Numbered from the stretch's first letter, positions 1-9,962 are shown. The stretch is DNA of 64,000 nucleotides from Eunapius fragilis (GCA_963681505.1 OY811977.1:6836970-6900969); one strand, 5' to 3'. Notes: generated from the sequence alone by a model not told the origin. Translations and numbers: made by a program.

Positions 1-1043
1 TCTTTCACTAAAGAGCACAAGCACTTTCCTGTTAGCCTTCTGAGAGTTTCCCCAACAGCAATAGGTCTGATATCAGGTGGGGAGCCATCTTTAAACTTGT
101 TCAAAGCAGTGAGGCTTCCGCCCGCTAGAAATCTTGCAACTGACAATGGAGCTTTGCCTGCTGCAAGGAGGTTGACAATATCCCTCAGGGATGAGCCAAT
201 GGAAATTGGAAGAGGGATTTGTGCAGCATTAATTAGATGTTGTACCCTGAGGCCCGAGGGGCCAGCAGCAGTGCCCTTTGGGAAGGAGAATAGGAAGGGT
301 AGGATGTTGAAATCAGGACCTAGAGAAAGCGGAGTGGAAGGAACATCTGGAGGAGTGGGTAGGGGAGAGCTAGGGTGTTTTGATTTGAGCAGCTCCCAGG
401 TAGCATTATTGAGGGGAGCAAGCCCATCAGATAAAAGTATTCTGCAGGCTTTACCATGCAGACCAATCTTTGCTAAGGGTATAACCGAATCTAACAGGCT
501 CTTAGAGTTCCTTTGCCTCTGCTGTGATGGGGCTTTAAGGACATTGGACCCTGCAAGGTTCCAAAGGGTACTAAACTCTTCCTTTGCCCAAAGATCACAC
601 AAGACTTTGATCGGGGTGTGCTTGAAGTGGCGGCCTTTACTCTTTAGGGAGGGAAGAACACACTTTGGTAACATGAAGAGCTTCAACCAAGCCTCTTCTG
701 AGTTTTCATCTAAGACAGACCGTAGGGTAGATGAAAGTGCTCTAGCAAAACTGGGTCTTGCCTTTTTAGGAACAAACCGTAATGTTGGGCATCTAAGCTG
801 ACAAACATCTGCAAAAGTGGGCAGATCAGGCACAATGGCTGGCTCTGACTGTGTGGCATCATTCTGGGCTGAAGATATGGGGGGAGGAATCTTGCATTGT
901 CTAGAATGTGAAGCTACCCTCGAGTTCGCCACCAATTGTGAACAATGTGGGCAGATGAACAGATCTTGTTCAACCAACCACGTCTGTGGGACCCCTCCAG
1001 AGAACAAACCTTGGGCGTGCAGGGACATGTGAGATCGCCACAT
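1..1043 (-). CDS. LINE reverse transcriptase, N-terminal part (left copy, cut by window)
   Basis: Minus-strand reading frame matching 15,834-16,876 of the right copy almost base for base; the one protein-level difference I noticed on the opposite strand reflects a single substitution near 479. It encodes the N-terminal zinc finger (CPHC followed by H and C) and the start of the reverse transcriptase domain. The palmar motifs and endonuclease lie beyond the window start. This is the same non-LTR retrotransposon family as 15,217-18,747. The start shown is the ATG equivalent to 15,834; intact relatives probably read through from the upstream frame at 1,052-1,660, so this is likely not a separate gene. 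Confidence 0.85.
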   Translation of the reverse strand, partial: MWRSHMSLHAQGLFSGGVPQTWLVEQDLFICPHCSQLVANSRVASHSRQCKIPPPISSAQNDATQSEPAIVPDLPTFADVCQLRCPTLRFVPKKARPSFARALSSTLRSVLDENSEEAWLKLFMLPKCVLPSLKSKGRHFKHTPIKVLCDLWAKEEFSTLWNLAGSNVLKAPSQQRQRNSKSLLDSVIPLAKIGLHGKACRILLSDGLAPLNNATWELLKSKHPSSPLPTPPDVPSTPLSLGPDFNILPFLFSFPKGTAAGPSGLRVQHLINAAQIPLPISIGSSLRDIVNLLAAGKAPLSVARFLAGGSLTALNKFKDGSPPDIRPIAVGETLRRLTGKCLCSLVK

Positions 1044-1051
1044 GGATGGAG

Positions 1052-1660
1052 CTATTCGCTCTGGGCATTCGGAAACCGGGCACCGCTTCCGGAAAGAGCA
1101 ACTCGTTTGGTGACCCGGGATGACGTTGAAGGTACATGTATATCATGCGGTGCCAAAGTATCCTGATGTGGTGACGACGACAGCTGCTGAGGTGCTGCAG
1201 GCAGCTGCTGCAAAGTTGGAGGGACCCTGTGTGTCGAATTACTACGTAGAGGAAAGGGAGGCTGCGATGACGGCGGAGCCATATACGTACGTGTGGAATG
1301 AGGCCTCTGCGGTGGCATCGGTGGCTGCGGTGGAGATTGAGCTCGAGGTGTCGAAGTAGGCCTAGGCGCAGGCGGCGACGCAGGGGGTTGTAACAGATCT
1401 AGAGGACAAGGCTGGGAATCTGAAGACCGTAAAGCAGAGGAAGAAGGCTGTGACGATGAAGAGGGGATCCTAGATGATGGGGAAGGGGGTGACACCGAGG
1501 AAGACGAGGAAGGCTGTGACAAGGCGTTCGGCGGCAAGACTGCGGAGTTCATACACTTCCCATGTCTTCCAGCGTGGCAGTTGGTACAGGCAATCTTCTG
1601 CCTAGCACGGGAACAACCTTTACAACGCGCGTTGTTTCCATTGCATTTGCAACACGGCAT
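1052..1660 (-). CDS. LINE N-terminal cysteine-cluster ORF (left copy)
   Basis: Encodes 202 aa, identical to the product of 15,217-15,825. The first 37 residues form a cysteine cluster (CCKC, CKGC, CTNCH, KC) likely to bind zinc. The rest is Ser/Pro/Gln-rich low-complexity linker. From memory of related cnidarian and sponge retroelements, this cluster normally sits at the N-terminus of the same polypeptide as the reverse transcriptase. Here it ends in a stop, and the downstream frame is displaced by one base. Both palindrome arms share this break, so it predates the duplication or is an error common to both. Confidence 0.8.
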   Translation of the reverse strand: MPCCKCNGNNARCKGCSRARQKIACTNCHAGRHGKCMNSAVLPPNALSQPSSSSSVSPPSPSSRIPSSSSQPSSSALRSSDSQPCPLDLLQPPASPPAPRPTSTPRAQSPPQPPMPPQRPHSTRTYMAPPSSQPPFPLRSNSTHRVPPTLQQLPAAPQQLSSSPHQDTLAPHDIHVPSTSSRVTKRVALSGSGARFPNAQSE

Positions 1661-1663
1661 CGC

Positions 1664-1703
<40 letters not shown>

Positions 1704-1704
1704 T
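1661..1704. repeat. (TTA)n/(TA)n tract between LINE and DNA element
   Basis: About ten ATT units followed by (TA)n. It lies directly between the 5' end of the minus-strand LINE and the GGGACAGTTCACG terminus of the DNA element. It mirrors 15,173-15,212. Confidence 0.9.
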
Positions 1705-1739
1705 GGGACAGTTCACGAGAAAATGATAGCTCGCTTTTA
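1705..1739 (+). repeat. Outer terminal inverted repeat (left)
   Basis: GGGACAGTTCACGAGAAAAT continues TGATAGCTCGCTTTT. It pairs perfectly with 15,138-15,172 and closely with 6,972-7,002, which reads ACAGTTCACGCGAAAATG onward. Confidence 0.85.
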
Positions 1740-2252
1740 TATTTATAATGTTATAAATTTTCCTTATGTTTGAATCGCTATAACTTCCCAACGGTTTAGG
1801 CTATCGACCTCCTATTTACAACACTTCATACCACACCATTTCTCTATGGTAAAACAGATATTGGTGTCTTGCACTTGCTCTGTACCAGTACTGCAACGTT
1901 CTATACCCCATCGGGTTCAAACCCGCCATAACTTTCTGTAGGAGTAATCAAATCGCTTCAAATTCGGTTTGTAGGTAGAAGGGTCCTACACCAATCGATT
2001 TGTCCTGTTCGTTAATTTTCATGTCATCCGTTACGGAGATACAGCGGCGCAAAGTTGGTACAAGTTTCCCGCTCGAATCGCGCCGTTGCATGTGCGCGAA
2101 CCGCTTCCATTCACCGAAGACATGAATATTCAACTATTTCCTGTGGGTTGGGACTTTGTTAACTTATACTGCACTGCGCTGGGTAAGTATTTTAAAAATC
2201 TATCGTCCCTGTCACTGTTGTTATTCGTTGTTCTTCGTTAGAGATAAGCGAT

Positions 2253-2432
2253 ATGCTGATGTATCAAACTACTGAAGACGAGCTCGTAGTGCTTCATTCG
2301 GCGGACGTTTTCGATCTGTACGAATACGACGATCGATATTTTAAAAAGATACAATCAACGAAGATGGGAAGATTGAGAACGGTAGTGATGACGGTCGTCC
2401 CACTGAAGATGCTGGTTGTAGGGAGTAGGTAG
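2253..2432 (+). pseudogene. Remnant of the DUF7869-like gene start (left)
   Basis: A 59-codon frame beginning at an ATG. It contains EDELVVLHS, which matches DDELVEYHS at the start of the central 936-codon protein. The leader also matches: GTGGGTTGGGACTTTGTTAAC upstream, a GTAAGT donor-like site and a TTCGTTAG acceptor-like site just before the ATG. After a lysine-rich stretch the acidic Gly/Asp-rich coding sequence continues in another frame, so a small indel separates them. Satellite sequence then replaces the rest of the gene. I read this as an internally deleted derivative of the same transposon family. Confidence 0.65.
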
Positions 2433-2459
2433 CCCCTAAATCACTAAAGGAGCCTCCAG

Positions 2460-5400
2460 CCCCACCCCCACTTACGGGGCTATAGCTCCTTCACTGAAAA
2501 GTGGACTTCAAAGCCCCACATTGTAAATCCAGACAGCAGCCCCACATAACCGTCCGATGCCATGCAGAGCCACCAGCCAACTCGCAGTACCTATGGAACC
2601 ACCTGCCCATATCAGACACTACACAGGGGCCACCAGCTAACCAATGGGGTCAGCCTCCACAATACCAGTGGTGACACCAGCCAAATGCATTTGGCAGCCC
2701 CCCCAATTTCAGGAGAGTCGTGAACTACATGTACTTGTACTAAGGGATTGCCACACATGTCCCCTCCCGTGTAACACTACCAGTGGGTGTTACATGTACA
2801 TCTAGCAGAACCAGCTGTGTCCAGGGCCCCCCCCCCCCCCCCCCCCCCCCCTCCCCTAGATCCAGCCCCCGGGGTCACTTCACCCCTACTATTGATCATT
2901 CGCTGGAAGTTCAAGGGGCCAATGAGGCAAATGGAGCCATCCCACGCAGCAGAACCACCATGACTGCAAGTGAACTTAATAGCCTCACGATAGTTTGAAC
3001 TTACATTTAATCCCTCCACACTTCAAGTAGTAGAACCACCAGCCATCTTACAAATGGGGTTACCAGACCCTGTACTGCCTGCAGGGGTGCCCACACAAAC
3101 AGGGGTCAATACGTATTATATCAGAGGAGATGCCAGCCCTCACAGTATAAGCAGTCCCCACAATTTCAGACTGAGGAAGCCATGAAGTACATGTACTGTA
3201 CGTACACCTGCCCCTCTCCAAGAAATACCAGTGGAACCATTAGCCCTCACTCAGCCCCTATGGCTCTCCTGCCCACTACCTGTTCTTCACTGCACATTGC
3301 GTCAACAGCCCAGGGCACAATGGGGCATCCCCCTACCAATTCTCACATCACTGCAATATGGGGCAGTATCATTGCGACCATTAAAGCAAATGGACTTATT
3401 AGCTCCACACAGCAGGCCAGTTAATACCAATGGGCTGCCATTACAGAAGGAGGCTATCAGACTGCCAGCAGACAGGGAAGCCACCAACTGCCTAACTCCC
3501 CAGGGTTCATGGGGGGCCCCCACAACAATGCACGCTTGTGGAGATGCCAGCTCTCACACTACAAGTGGAATCGGCACCCCCAACAATTTCAGGGGAGCCT
3601 GATGAACTAGTACCACACATGCCCCCCACGACCCATGGAACCATTAGCCCTCTTCTAACTCCCACTACCTATCCTTCACTGCAAGTTGAGTCAGCAGCCC
3701 AGGGGCCATGCATTTACCAGCCCTCTCACTACAGGTGCATGATACAAGTGATCGTTCACTGCAATTTGAAGGAGCCAGTGGGGCCAATTGAGCCGTCCCC
3801 ACACAGCAGAACCACCAGGCCCCATCACTGCAAGGGAACGTAACAGCCTCATGATGCAAGGGAACTTACTTTTAATACCTCCACATTGCAAGTAGTGAAC
3901 CCAAAGCCACTGCAAGCAGGGCTGCCCAGACTAGCACCTGGATGAATAGTTATGATGCCAGTAGAGATGTAAGCTCTCACACTACATGTAGTCCCCACAA
4001 TATCAGGAGAAGCCATCAACTAACCTGCCCCTCTCCAAATGCTACCAGTTGAACCATTAGCCCTGCCCCACACATTCGGACCAGCCCCTTACAGCCTTCC
4101 TACCCACCACCTGTCCTTCACTGCACATTGAGTCGACAGCCCATGCCAAAGACCAATGGGGCCATCCAGCTATCTGAGCACCCTCCCTGCAAGTGGACAG
4201 TATCATTGGAACTATTAATGCAAGCCCCACACTGCCGGTCCAGTGGAGCCATTACAGATGGAGTTATCAGAAATCAGTATCCCCACAATTTCAAGGGTGC
4301 CATAAACTGGAGCTACACATGCCCTCAACCCATGGAACCATCACATAGGGGCCAGCCCATGGCCCTATCTCCCACTACCTATTTCTTCACTGGACGTTGA
4401 TTCAACGGCCCAGGTACCAATGGGCCATACCCCTACCAGCTCTCTCACTGCAAGCGGACAGTATCAGTAGAACCATTTTTGCAAGTGGACTTAAAGCAGA
4501 TCCAGTTAGCACCAGTGGAGCCGATTCAGACGCAGTTATCAGACTGCCAGCAGGCAAGCTTGGGAGCCACCAATTGTCAAACTTCCCAGGGGTCATTGGA
4601 GGCCCCCACAACAATGTGATGGCAGCTTTAACACTGCAGGTGGAATTGGCACCCCCCACAATGTTTTGAAAACCATGCACTGGAGCCACACATACCCCCA
4701 CTATCCAAGGAAACACTAGCCACCAGACCTCTTACAGATTGATTTACCAGACCCTGCACTGCCAGCAGGGGTCATTAGGTCAGATGCCAGCCCTTATACT
4801 ACAAGTAGTCCTCGTGAACAATTTCAGGCGAAGCCATGTTCTTCATGTACTGTACATACACCTGCCCCTGTCCAAATAGTGGAACCATTAGCCCTCACTG
4901 CATAAGCCCCACACACTGCAACCAGCCCCCACGTCTCTCCTGCCCACTACCTGTCCAACAGCCCCAGGACCACAGTGATGGCCATCTCCCTTACAGCAAG
5001 CGGACAGTATCATTGGAACCATTAATGCAAGTGAACTTAAAATAGCCCCACACTGCAGGTCCAGTTAGCATTGTGGAGCTACATGTATTACAGCTATACA
5101 GATGGAGTTATCAGACTACCAGCAGGCAGGGGAGTCACCAGCTGCCAATCTCCCCAGGGAGTCATTGTGGACCCCCACAATAATACTTGCTGGTGGAGAT
5201 GCCAGCCATCACACTACAGGTGGAATTGCCCCCCCCCCCCCCCCTTTACATGCACACACAACAATTTCAGGGTAGCCATGAGCTCATGAACTGGCACCAA
5301 ACATGCCGCTTAAGCAGCCCAGGGGCCTACCAGCTCTGCAATATCAGTGAACCACACTGCAAGTGAACATGATAGCCTCACGCTGCATGTTCAGTCAGCA

Positions 5401-5780
5401 GTACCTACACAACCAGCAGCTGCCACATAACCAGGATCCAATGGGGTCCTCACAACACTGCCAATGGAGACATCAGCAAGTGGAGGGACACTGGGGCCAG
5501 CCACAATGGCCCCCTATCGTAAAGTTGAGTCAGCAGTCCAGGAACCAATGCCCCCCCCCCCCCTCCCACACACACACACACACACTCCGCACACACTACC
5601 TATGCAATGCCTCTACAATGCCAGTGGAAATTCTAGCCCTCTCACTGCAAGTTGATCATCAGCCCAAGTCTAGTCCCACACAGTACAATCACTGCTCACT
5701 TCAATGGAGCCACCAAATCCACTACCTGTGTAACCATTAACCCCCACACTACAATTGGACTTACTGTCAAGGGAACTATA
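2460..5780 (+). repeat. Degenerate ~415 bp satellite (left arm)
   Basis: Recurring blocks read GGAGATGCCAGC, then CTCACACTACAAGTGG, CCCCACAATTTCAGG, CATGGAACCATTAGCCCTC, CCCACTACCTGTCCTTCACT and CAGCCCAGG. Copies of the GATGCCAGC block lie near 3,126, 3,540, 3,962, 4,783 and 5,198, giving a spacing of about 414-422 bp with some partial units. All short ORFs here are repeat shadows with no protein signature. Poly-C tracts interrupt it near 2,827 and 5,229. Confidence 0.7.
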
Positions 5781-6520
5781 AACTACTAGTAGAGCTACCA
5801 GCTCCTATTGGACAAATGAAAGCACTACAATTGTACATGTCTGTGTATCTGCACTTTGTGTTGTGGATCTGTTTGTTCATGTACAGAGTAATCTTATCTA
5901 GGAAGCCATGCATCAGTGGTGAATATAATTACCTGCCCTATCCGTACGATTGTGGTTGGTCTGCACCCGTGGTAGGTTTATCTAAACAAATGAACAAGGC
6001 TTGCTTTATACAAAAAAAAAAAACTAGTGCTTTACATGTAGCATTTGAAGTAGCATTTGAATGTCACATGAATTGTGCACAGTGAAGGCATCAGAATTAA
6101 TGCACCACACAAGTTGAGTTAGCAGTTGGAGGCCCCTGAAATTGGGGAAGGGGGGGGGGAGCCTATATCAGTCGTAGGCATCTCCACCAGCTTGCATTAT
6201 TGTGGTCCATGGACTATTGGAGAGGTAGTGGGCAGGAGAGGTTTTGGGGCTGGTCCCAGTGTGTGGGGCACAGTCACTCGTTCCTTCTGGCAGCCATATA
6301 CCATCATTCTAACAGCATGCTTGTGCAGTCCTTCTGATGATAACAAGAGAAGGGAACTCAGTTATTTGCTCTATAGGAAACTCAGGCACAGTATCACAAC
6401 AAAACAAATTGATTGACCGTGGAGTGTTTTGGCAAATTGAAAAAAGCAGATTGCAAAATGCCGCCTTTGTAAATTTAAAATGCCACACATCTGTGTGGCG
6501 AGTTCTAAAAAGAACTTTAT
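5781..6520. other. Unique sequence of the arm element
   Basis: Sequence between the satellite and the 36 bp repeats, mirrored at 10,358-11,096. It contains short open frames (for example 5,816-6,085) with no recognisable domain. I assign no gene. Confidence 0.5.
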
Positions 6521-6953
6521 AAGGTGTCCCCTTAACGACACAAATGTAAGGTGTACAGGTGACCCCTTAACAACACATACAAAAGGTGTACAGAGATGAC
6601 CCCTTAACATGGTGTACAGGTGACCCCTTAACGACTCATACATAAGGTGTACAGAGATGACTCATAACAACACATATGTATGGTGTACAGGTGACCCCTT
6701 AACGACACATACATAAGGTGTACAGAGATGACTCTTAACGACACATGTGTATAGTGTACAGGTGACCCCTTAATGACACATACATGTATGTAAGGTGTAC
6801 AGGTGACCCCTTAGCGACACATACATAAGGTGTACAGAGATGACTCTTAACGACACATGTGTATGGTGTACAGGTGACCCCTTAGCGACACATACATAAG
6901 GTGTACAGAGATGACTCCTAACAACACATATGGTGTACAGGTCACCCCTTAAC
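6521..6953 (+). repeat. ~36 bp subterminal tandem repeats (left)
   Basis: About 12 imperfect units alternate two forms: GTGTACAGGTGACCCCTTAA and GTGTACAGAGATGACTCTTAA, each followed by CGACACATACATAAG-like sequence. They run up to the inner terminus CGTGAACTGTCCC. Mirrored in 10,001-10,357 with fewer copies. Subterminal repeats next to a TIR are often transposase binding sites, which is an inference here. Confidence 0.85.
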
Positions 6954-7002
6954 GTGAACTGTCCCAATTACACAGTTCACGCGAAAATGATAACTCGCTT
7001 TT
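6953..7002. repeat. Head-to-head TIR junction
   Basis: CGTGAACTGTCCC (end of the left element) is followed by AATTAC and then ACAGTTCACGCGAAAATG. This is an inverted pair of termini separated by a few bases, with the second lacking the GGG. It marks the boundary between the arm element and the unit that carries the central gene. Confidence 0.8.
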
Positions 7003-7151
7003 GTGGGTTGGGACGTTGTTAACCTATAGCCACACCTACAAAGCAGGATACGATTTATTTATCGACAAGCGGCGGTGAGTATATTGAATCTGTCCGGTCT
7101 TACCTATAGACATTTGTTATTCGTCATCTTCAATTCGTGTCGATAAAATAT
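7003..7151 (+). promoter_or_regulatory. 5' leader of central gene, possible small intron
   Basis: The leader GTGGGTTGGGACGTTGTTAAC is shared with the remnant at about 2,140. A GTGAGT donor-like site at 7,075 and TACCTATAG ending at 7,109 could bound a ~35 bp leader intron; the remnant copy has a comparable GTAAGT ... TTAG pair. No clear TATA box is seen. Confidence 0.35.
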
Positions 7152-9962
7152 ATGGCGAAGTCTGACGACGAGCTCGTCGAGTATCATTCGAATGGCCGGT
7201 ACGATAATTGGGATGTGGATGGTGATGACGGTGGCACCAATGCCGATGGAAGTTATGATTTCGATGGCTATGGCTGTGAAAGCGACGGTGATGGTGGAAG
7301 CGACGGTGATGGTGGAAGCGACGGTGATGGTGGAAGCGACGGTGATGGTGGAAGCGACGGTGATGGTGGAAGCGACGGTGATGGTGGAAGCGACGGTGAT
7401 GGTGGAAGCGACGGTGATGGTGGAAGCGATGGTGATGGTGAAAGCGACGGTGATGGTGGAAGCGACGGTGATGGTGGAAGCGACGGTGATGGTGGAAGCG
7501 ACGGTGATGGTGGAAACGACGGTGATGGTGGAAGCGACGGGGAAAGCGACGGGGACGGTGGAGGCGACGGTTATGGTGGAAGCGACGGGGATGTTACAAG
7601 AGATAGTGATGAGGGCAGAGGTGTACCTGCAAGAACAGCTCGTGGGCGATGTCGTCCACGTCGCATGCTCAATGCCTACCTCACTAGAGGAGGGTGCTGC
7701 ACAGACAGCTGCTTATTGAAGTACGGTGACTTGCCCAAAAGACGAGCACTCACATTATCCAGATTGGACAAGAAAACCAGAAAGGCAGTCATTTTTGGAA
7801 TGCTTGCTGTGATTCGGGACAAATCTGGTTCTCGAAATACATTCCAGTATCGCCTTGACTGGTCCAGTCCTGTCTGCAAAGATGCTTTCTGTGCTGTCAT
7901 TGGCATAAATTACCCTACATTGCACCGTTGGATGAAGCAGGTGTGCTCTGACTCTGATGTTGAGCCCCATCCCCATGGCAACTGTGGCAGGGCACCTCAC
8001 CATGCCCTCTCTCGTTTGGACAAGAGCAGGGTGGTCTCATTCATTAGGAATTATGCTGCCATAAATGCCCTCCCTGACCCTGGTCGATTGCAAGGGACGA
8101 TCAGCAGAGACTATGTTCTGGAGAGTGGTAAAACACTAAAGTCTGTGTATGCCGAGTATTGCAAGGCCATGGAGTGCATATCAAACACCACACCAGCACC
8201 ACAGCAACCTTGCCCTTACCGATTGACCACTCGGCTAAAGCGGCAGTACACCTTGCTCAATGTTCCTCCAGCTCTTCCTACACCTACTGTTGCACGTGTG
8301 GTGAAGTATGTGTCATTTATTACACTCTGGCGCAGGTACTGCTATAACATCAAGATCCAACCTGCACGAAGCGATCTGTGCGACAAGTGTGATCAGATGT
8401 TGGTCACGTTGAGGCACAGCCTTTCTGACGAGCAGCGCAAAACAATAAATGACAAATACAACCAGCACCTCCTTAAGGCCAAGGCATTCCGTGATGCCTA
8501 CAATGCAAACATTGAGGAGGCTAAGAAGGAATGGGGAAGTAAGGGACAGAAGGAGCGTCTGGGTGACTTGGAATCCAGGGCTCTGATGTCTCCCTTCACC
8601 TCACTCACCCACCTGGACATGCAGATGCAGTACTCCTTTGACTACTGCCAGCAGGTGTCACTGCCCTACAGCTCACAGCAAAGGGGCACTTTTTATTTCA
8701 GGACACCTCGCAAGGTCCAGGTGTTTGGTGTGTGTTGTGAGCCGCTGTCCCGCCAGGTGTTCTTCCTAATTGACGAGGCAGAGCAGGCCGGCAAGGGTGC
8801 CGTGGTGGTGGTCAGCTTGGTGCATGCCTTCTTCCACCTACATGGACTGGGAGAGAGACGTGTAACACTTCAGGCTGACAACTGTGTGGGCCAGAACAAG
8901 AACACCACCATGATGTGGTACCTGGCCTGGCGGGTCATCACTGGGCAACATGACACCATCCAGCTGAACTTCATGGTACCTGGGCACACAAAGTTTCGAC
9001 CAGATGCCTACTTTGGTCAGTTTAAGAAATACTACCGAAGACAGGACCATGTAGATGACATGGACGACCTAGCGGACTGTGTCCGGCAGTGTGGCCAGAA
9101 CGTCACATGTGTGCCACAGCTATACCAGGACTGGCAGTACTACGACTGGAACGCCTTTCTGGGCCAGTGGTTTAGTCCTTTGGCTGGCCTAGGCCGCTGC
9201 TACACATTTGAGTTTGACCGCAAACACCCTGGTGTCATGAAAATGAAGACCTTACCATCGGACAAAAACCCCACCGAGGTGGCCATGCTGAGGGCTGGAG
9301 TGTCCATAAAGGACATACAGGAGGCTTATCAGATGCCACCTGTTATTACACCCAGCGGATTGTCCCTGACGCGGTCACTGTACCTCTATGAACGTGTGAG
9401 GGAATACGTTCGTGACCCCCAAAAAAGGGACAAGGTGTGTCCAAAGCCTTCACCAGGCACAGGGCCCGACTCTGGTAATGCTTCATCCCTACCGGAAAGC
9501 GACCAACCTGGACCGTCAAATGCCACTCCTCACTCACCTCCTGTTAAGGGTCATGAGTCTGCAGAGGACACATACAGTGAAGTGCAAGACGGAGGTGATT
9601 GTTGTGTTTTTGGCAGGAGGAAACGCAGACCCAGGTCTGAACTGATTCTTGCCTACCAGTGCACTGTATGTGGCAAGAAATATGCCAGTGGCCCGGCCCT
9701 GTCCCTGCACAAAAGGAACACTCACAAGCAGCCTGCTGTTCCAGGTGATGAACACGGTGGTGCAACTAAGGTGGACAATTCCAGTGGTGCCACTAAGGCG
9801 GACAATTCCAGTGTTGATGTAGGAAGCCAGGGTCCATCCAAGCGCACACGTAGGAAAAAATCTGAAATTGACAGGCCATTTTCCTGTTCTGTGTGTGGCA
9901 AGCAGTACGGCACCAGTGGCGCTCTCTACACTCACAACAAGACCAAGCATGGTTCATTGTAA
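7152..9962 (+). CDS. DUF7869-like protein with acidic repeats and two C2H2 fingers; candidate transposase
   Basis: An intact 936-codon frame; I take ATG 7,152 because DDELVEYHS just after it is conserved in the arm remnant. Residues ~43-150 are SDGDGG hexapeptide repeats, strongly acidic. A middle region has paired cysteines (SDLCDKCDQM). The core resembles what I know as DUF7869: LDMQMQYSFD near residue 488, QADNCVGQNKN with Asp near 576, and GHTKFRPDAYFGQFKK near 612-625. This spacing suggests an RNase-H-like fold with acidic catalytic residues. Two C-terminal C2H2 fingers (YQCTVCGKKY near 835, FSCSVCGKQY near 910) suit DNA binding. It lies between TIR-bearing elements that share its 5' sequence, so I infer it is their transposase. 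The family name is from memory; the activity is inferred. Confidence 0.75.
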   Translation: MAKSDDELVEYHSNGRYDNWDVDGDDGGTNADGSYDFDGYGCESDGDGGSDGDGGSDGDGGSDGDGGSDGDGGSDGDGGSDGDGGSDGDGGSDGDGESDGDGGSDGDGGSDGDGGSDGDGGNDGDGGSDGESDGDGGGDGYGGSDGDVTRDSDEGRGVPARTARGRCRPRRMLNAYLTRGGCCTDSCLLKYGDLPKRRALTLSRLDKKTRKAVIFGMLAVIRDKSGSRNTFQYRLDWSSPVCKDAFCAVIGINYPTLHRWMKQVCSDSDVEPHPHGNCGRAPHHALSRLDKSRVVSFIRNYAAINALPDPGRLQGTISRDYVLESGKTLKSVYAEYCKAMECISNTTPAPQQPCPYRLTTRLKRQYTLLNVPPALPTPTVARVVKYVSFITLWRRYCYNIKIQPARSDLCDKCDQMLVTLRHSLSDEQRKTINDKYNQHLLKAKAFRDAYNANIEEAKKEWGSKGQKERLGDLESRALMSPFTSLTHLDMQMQYSFDYCQQVSLPYSSQQRGTFYFRTPRKVQVFGVCCEPLSRQVFFLIDEAEQAGKGAVVVVSLVHAFFHLHGLGERRVTLQADNCVGQNKNTTMMWYLAWRVITGQHDTIQLNFMVPGHTKFRPDAYFGQFKKYYRRQDHVDDMDDLADCVRQCGQNVTCVPQLYQDWQYYDWNAFLGQWFSPLAGLGRCYTFEFDRKHPGVMKMKTLPSDKNPTEVAMLRAGVSIKDIQEAYQMPPVITPSGLSLTRSLYLYERVREYVRDPQKRDKVCPKPSPGTGPDSGNASSLPESDQPGPSNATPHSPPVKGHESAEDTYSEVQDGGDCCVFGRRKRRPRSELILAYQCTVCGKKYASGPALSLHKRNTHKQPAVPGDEHGGATKVDNSSGATKADNSSVDVGSQGPSKRTRRKKSEIDRPFSCSVCGKQYGTSGALYTHNKTKHGSL
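7281..7595 (+). repeat. 18 bp coding tandem repeat
   Basis: About 17 copies of AGCGACGGTGATGGTGGA encode SDGDGG; the last copies are more varied (GES, GGGDGY). The parallel frame gives a Met/Val/Ala repeat that is a shadow. Confidence 0.9.

Larger units (their letters stand above)
1..6965. repeat. Left arm of 16.9 kb palindrome
   Basis: This arm is the reverse complement of 10,001-16,876, with base x pairing with about 16,877-x. I checked the pairing at the window start (1 with 16,876), at 97/16,780, at 1,705/15,172 and at about 6,521/10,357. Differences seen are rare: single substitutions, unequal poly-C/poly-G and CA-repeat lengths, and copy number of the 36 bp repeat near the centre. The arm runs off the left edge of the window, so its true outer end is unknown. 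It contains LINE sequence, a (TAA)n tract and one whole 5.2 kb DNA element. Such identity implies a recent inverted duplication, ongoing gene conversion, or an assembly artefact. Confidence 0.95.
1705..6965 (+). mobile_element. Non-autonomous TIR element, left copy (5.26 kb)
   Basis: The element starts GGGACAGTTCACGAGAAAAT at 1,705 and ends CGTGAACTGTCCC at 6,965, so it has 13 bp inverted ends. Inside, in order, are ~430 bp of unique sequence, a 5' leader and 59-codon remnant resembling the start of the gene at 7,152, a degenerate ~415 bp satellite (2,460-5,780), unique sequence, and ~36 bp tandem repeats (6,521-6,953). It has no long reading frame of its own, so I infer mobilisation by a related enzyme such as the central gene. 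Target-site duplications are not clear: the left flank is TA-rich and the right flank is AATTAC. Confidence 0.7.

Noticed and set aside
97-801. 234-codon plus-strand frame (mirrored at 16,076-16,780)
   Set aside because: It is antisense to the LINE reverse transcriptase, starts with TTG and shows no domain.
2777-5740. Many 60-125 codon frames in the arm satellite
   Set aside because: They follow the degenerate repeat in several frames and encode Pro/His/Thr-rich strings with no conservation signal.
7192-7719. 175-codon Met/Val/Ala-rich frame inside the central gene
   Set aside because: Shadow of the 18 bp repeat that encodes SDGDGG in the long frame.
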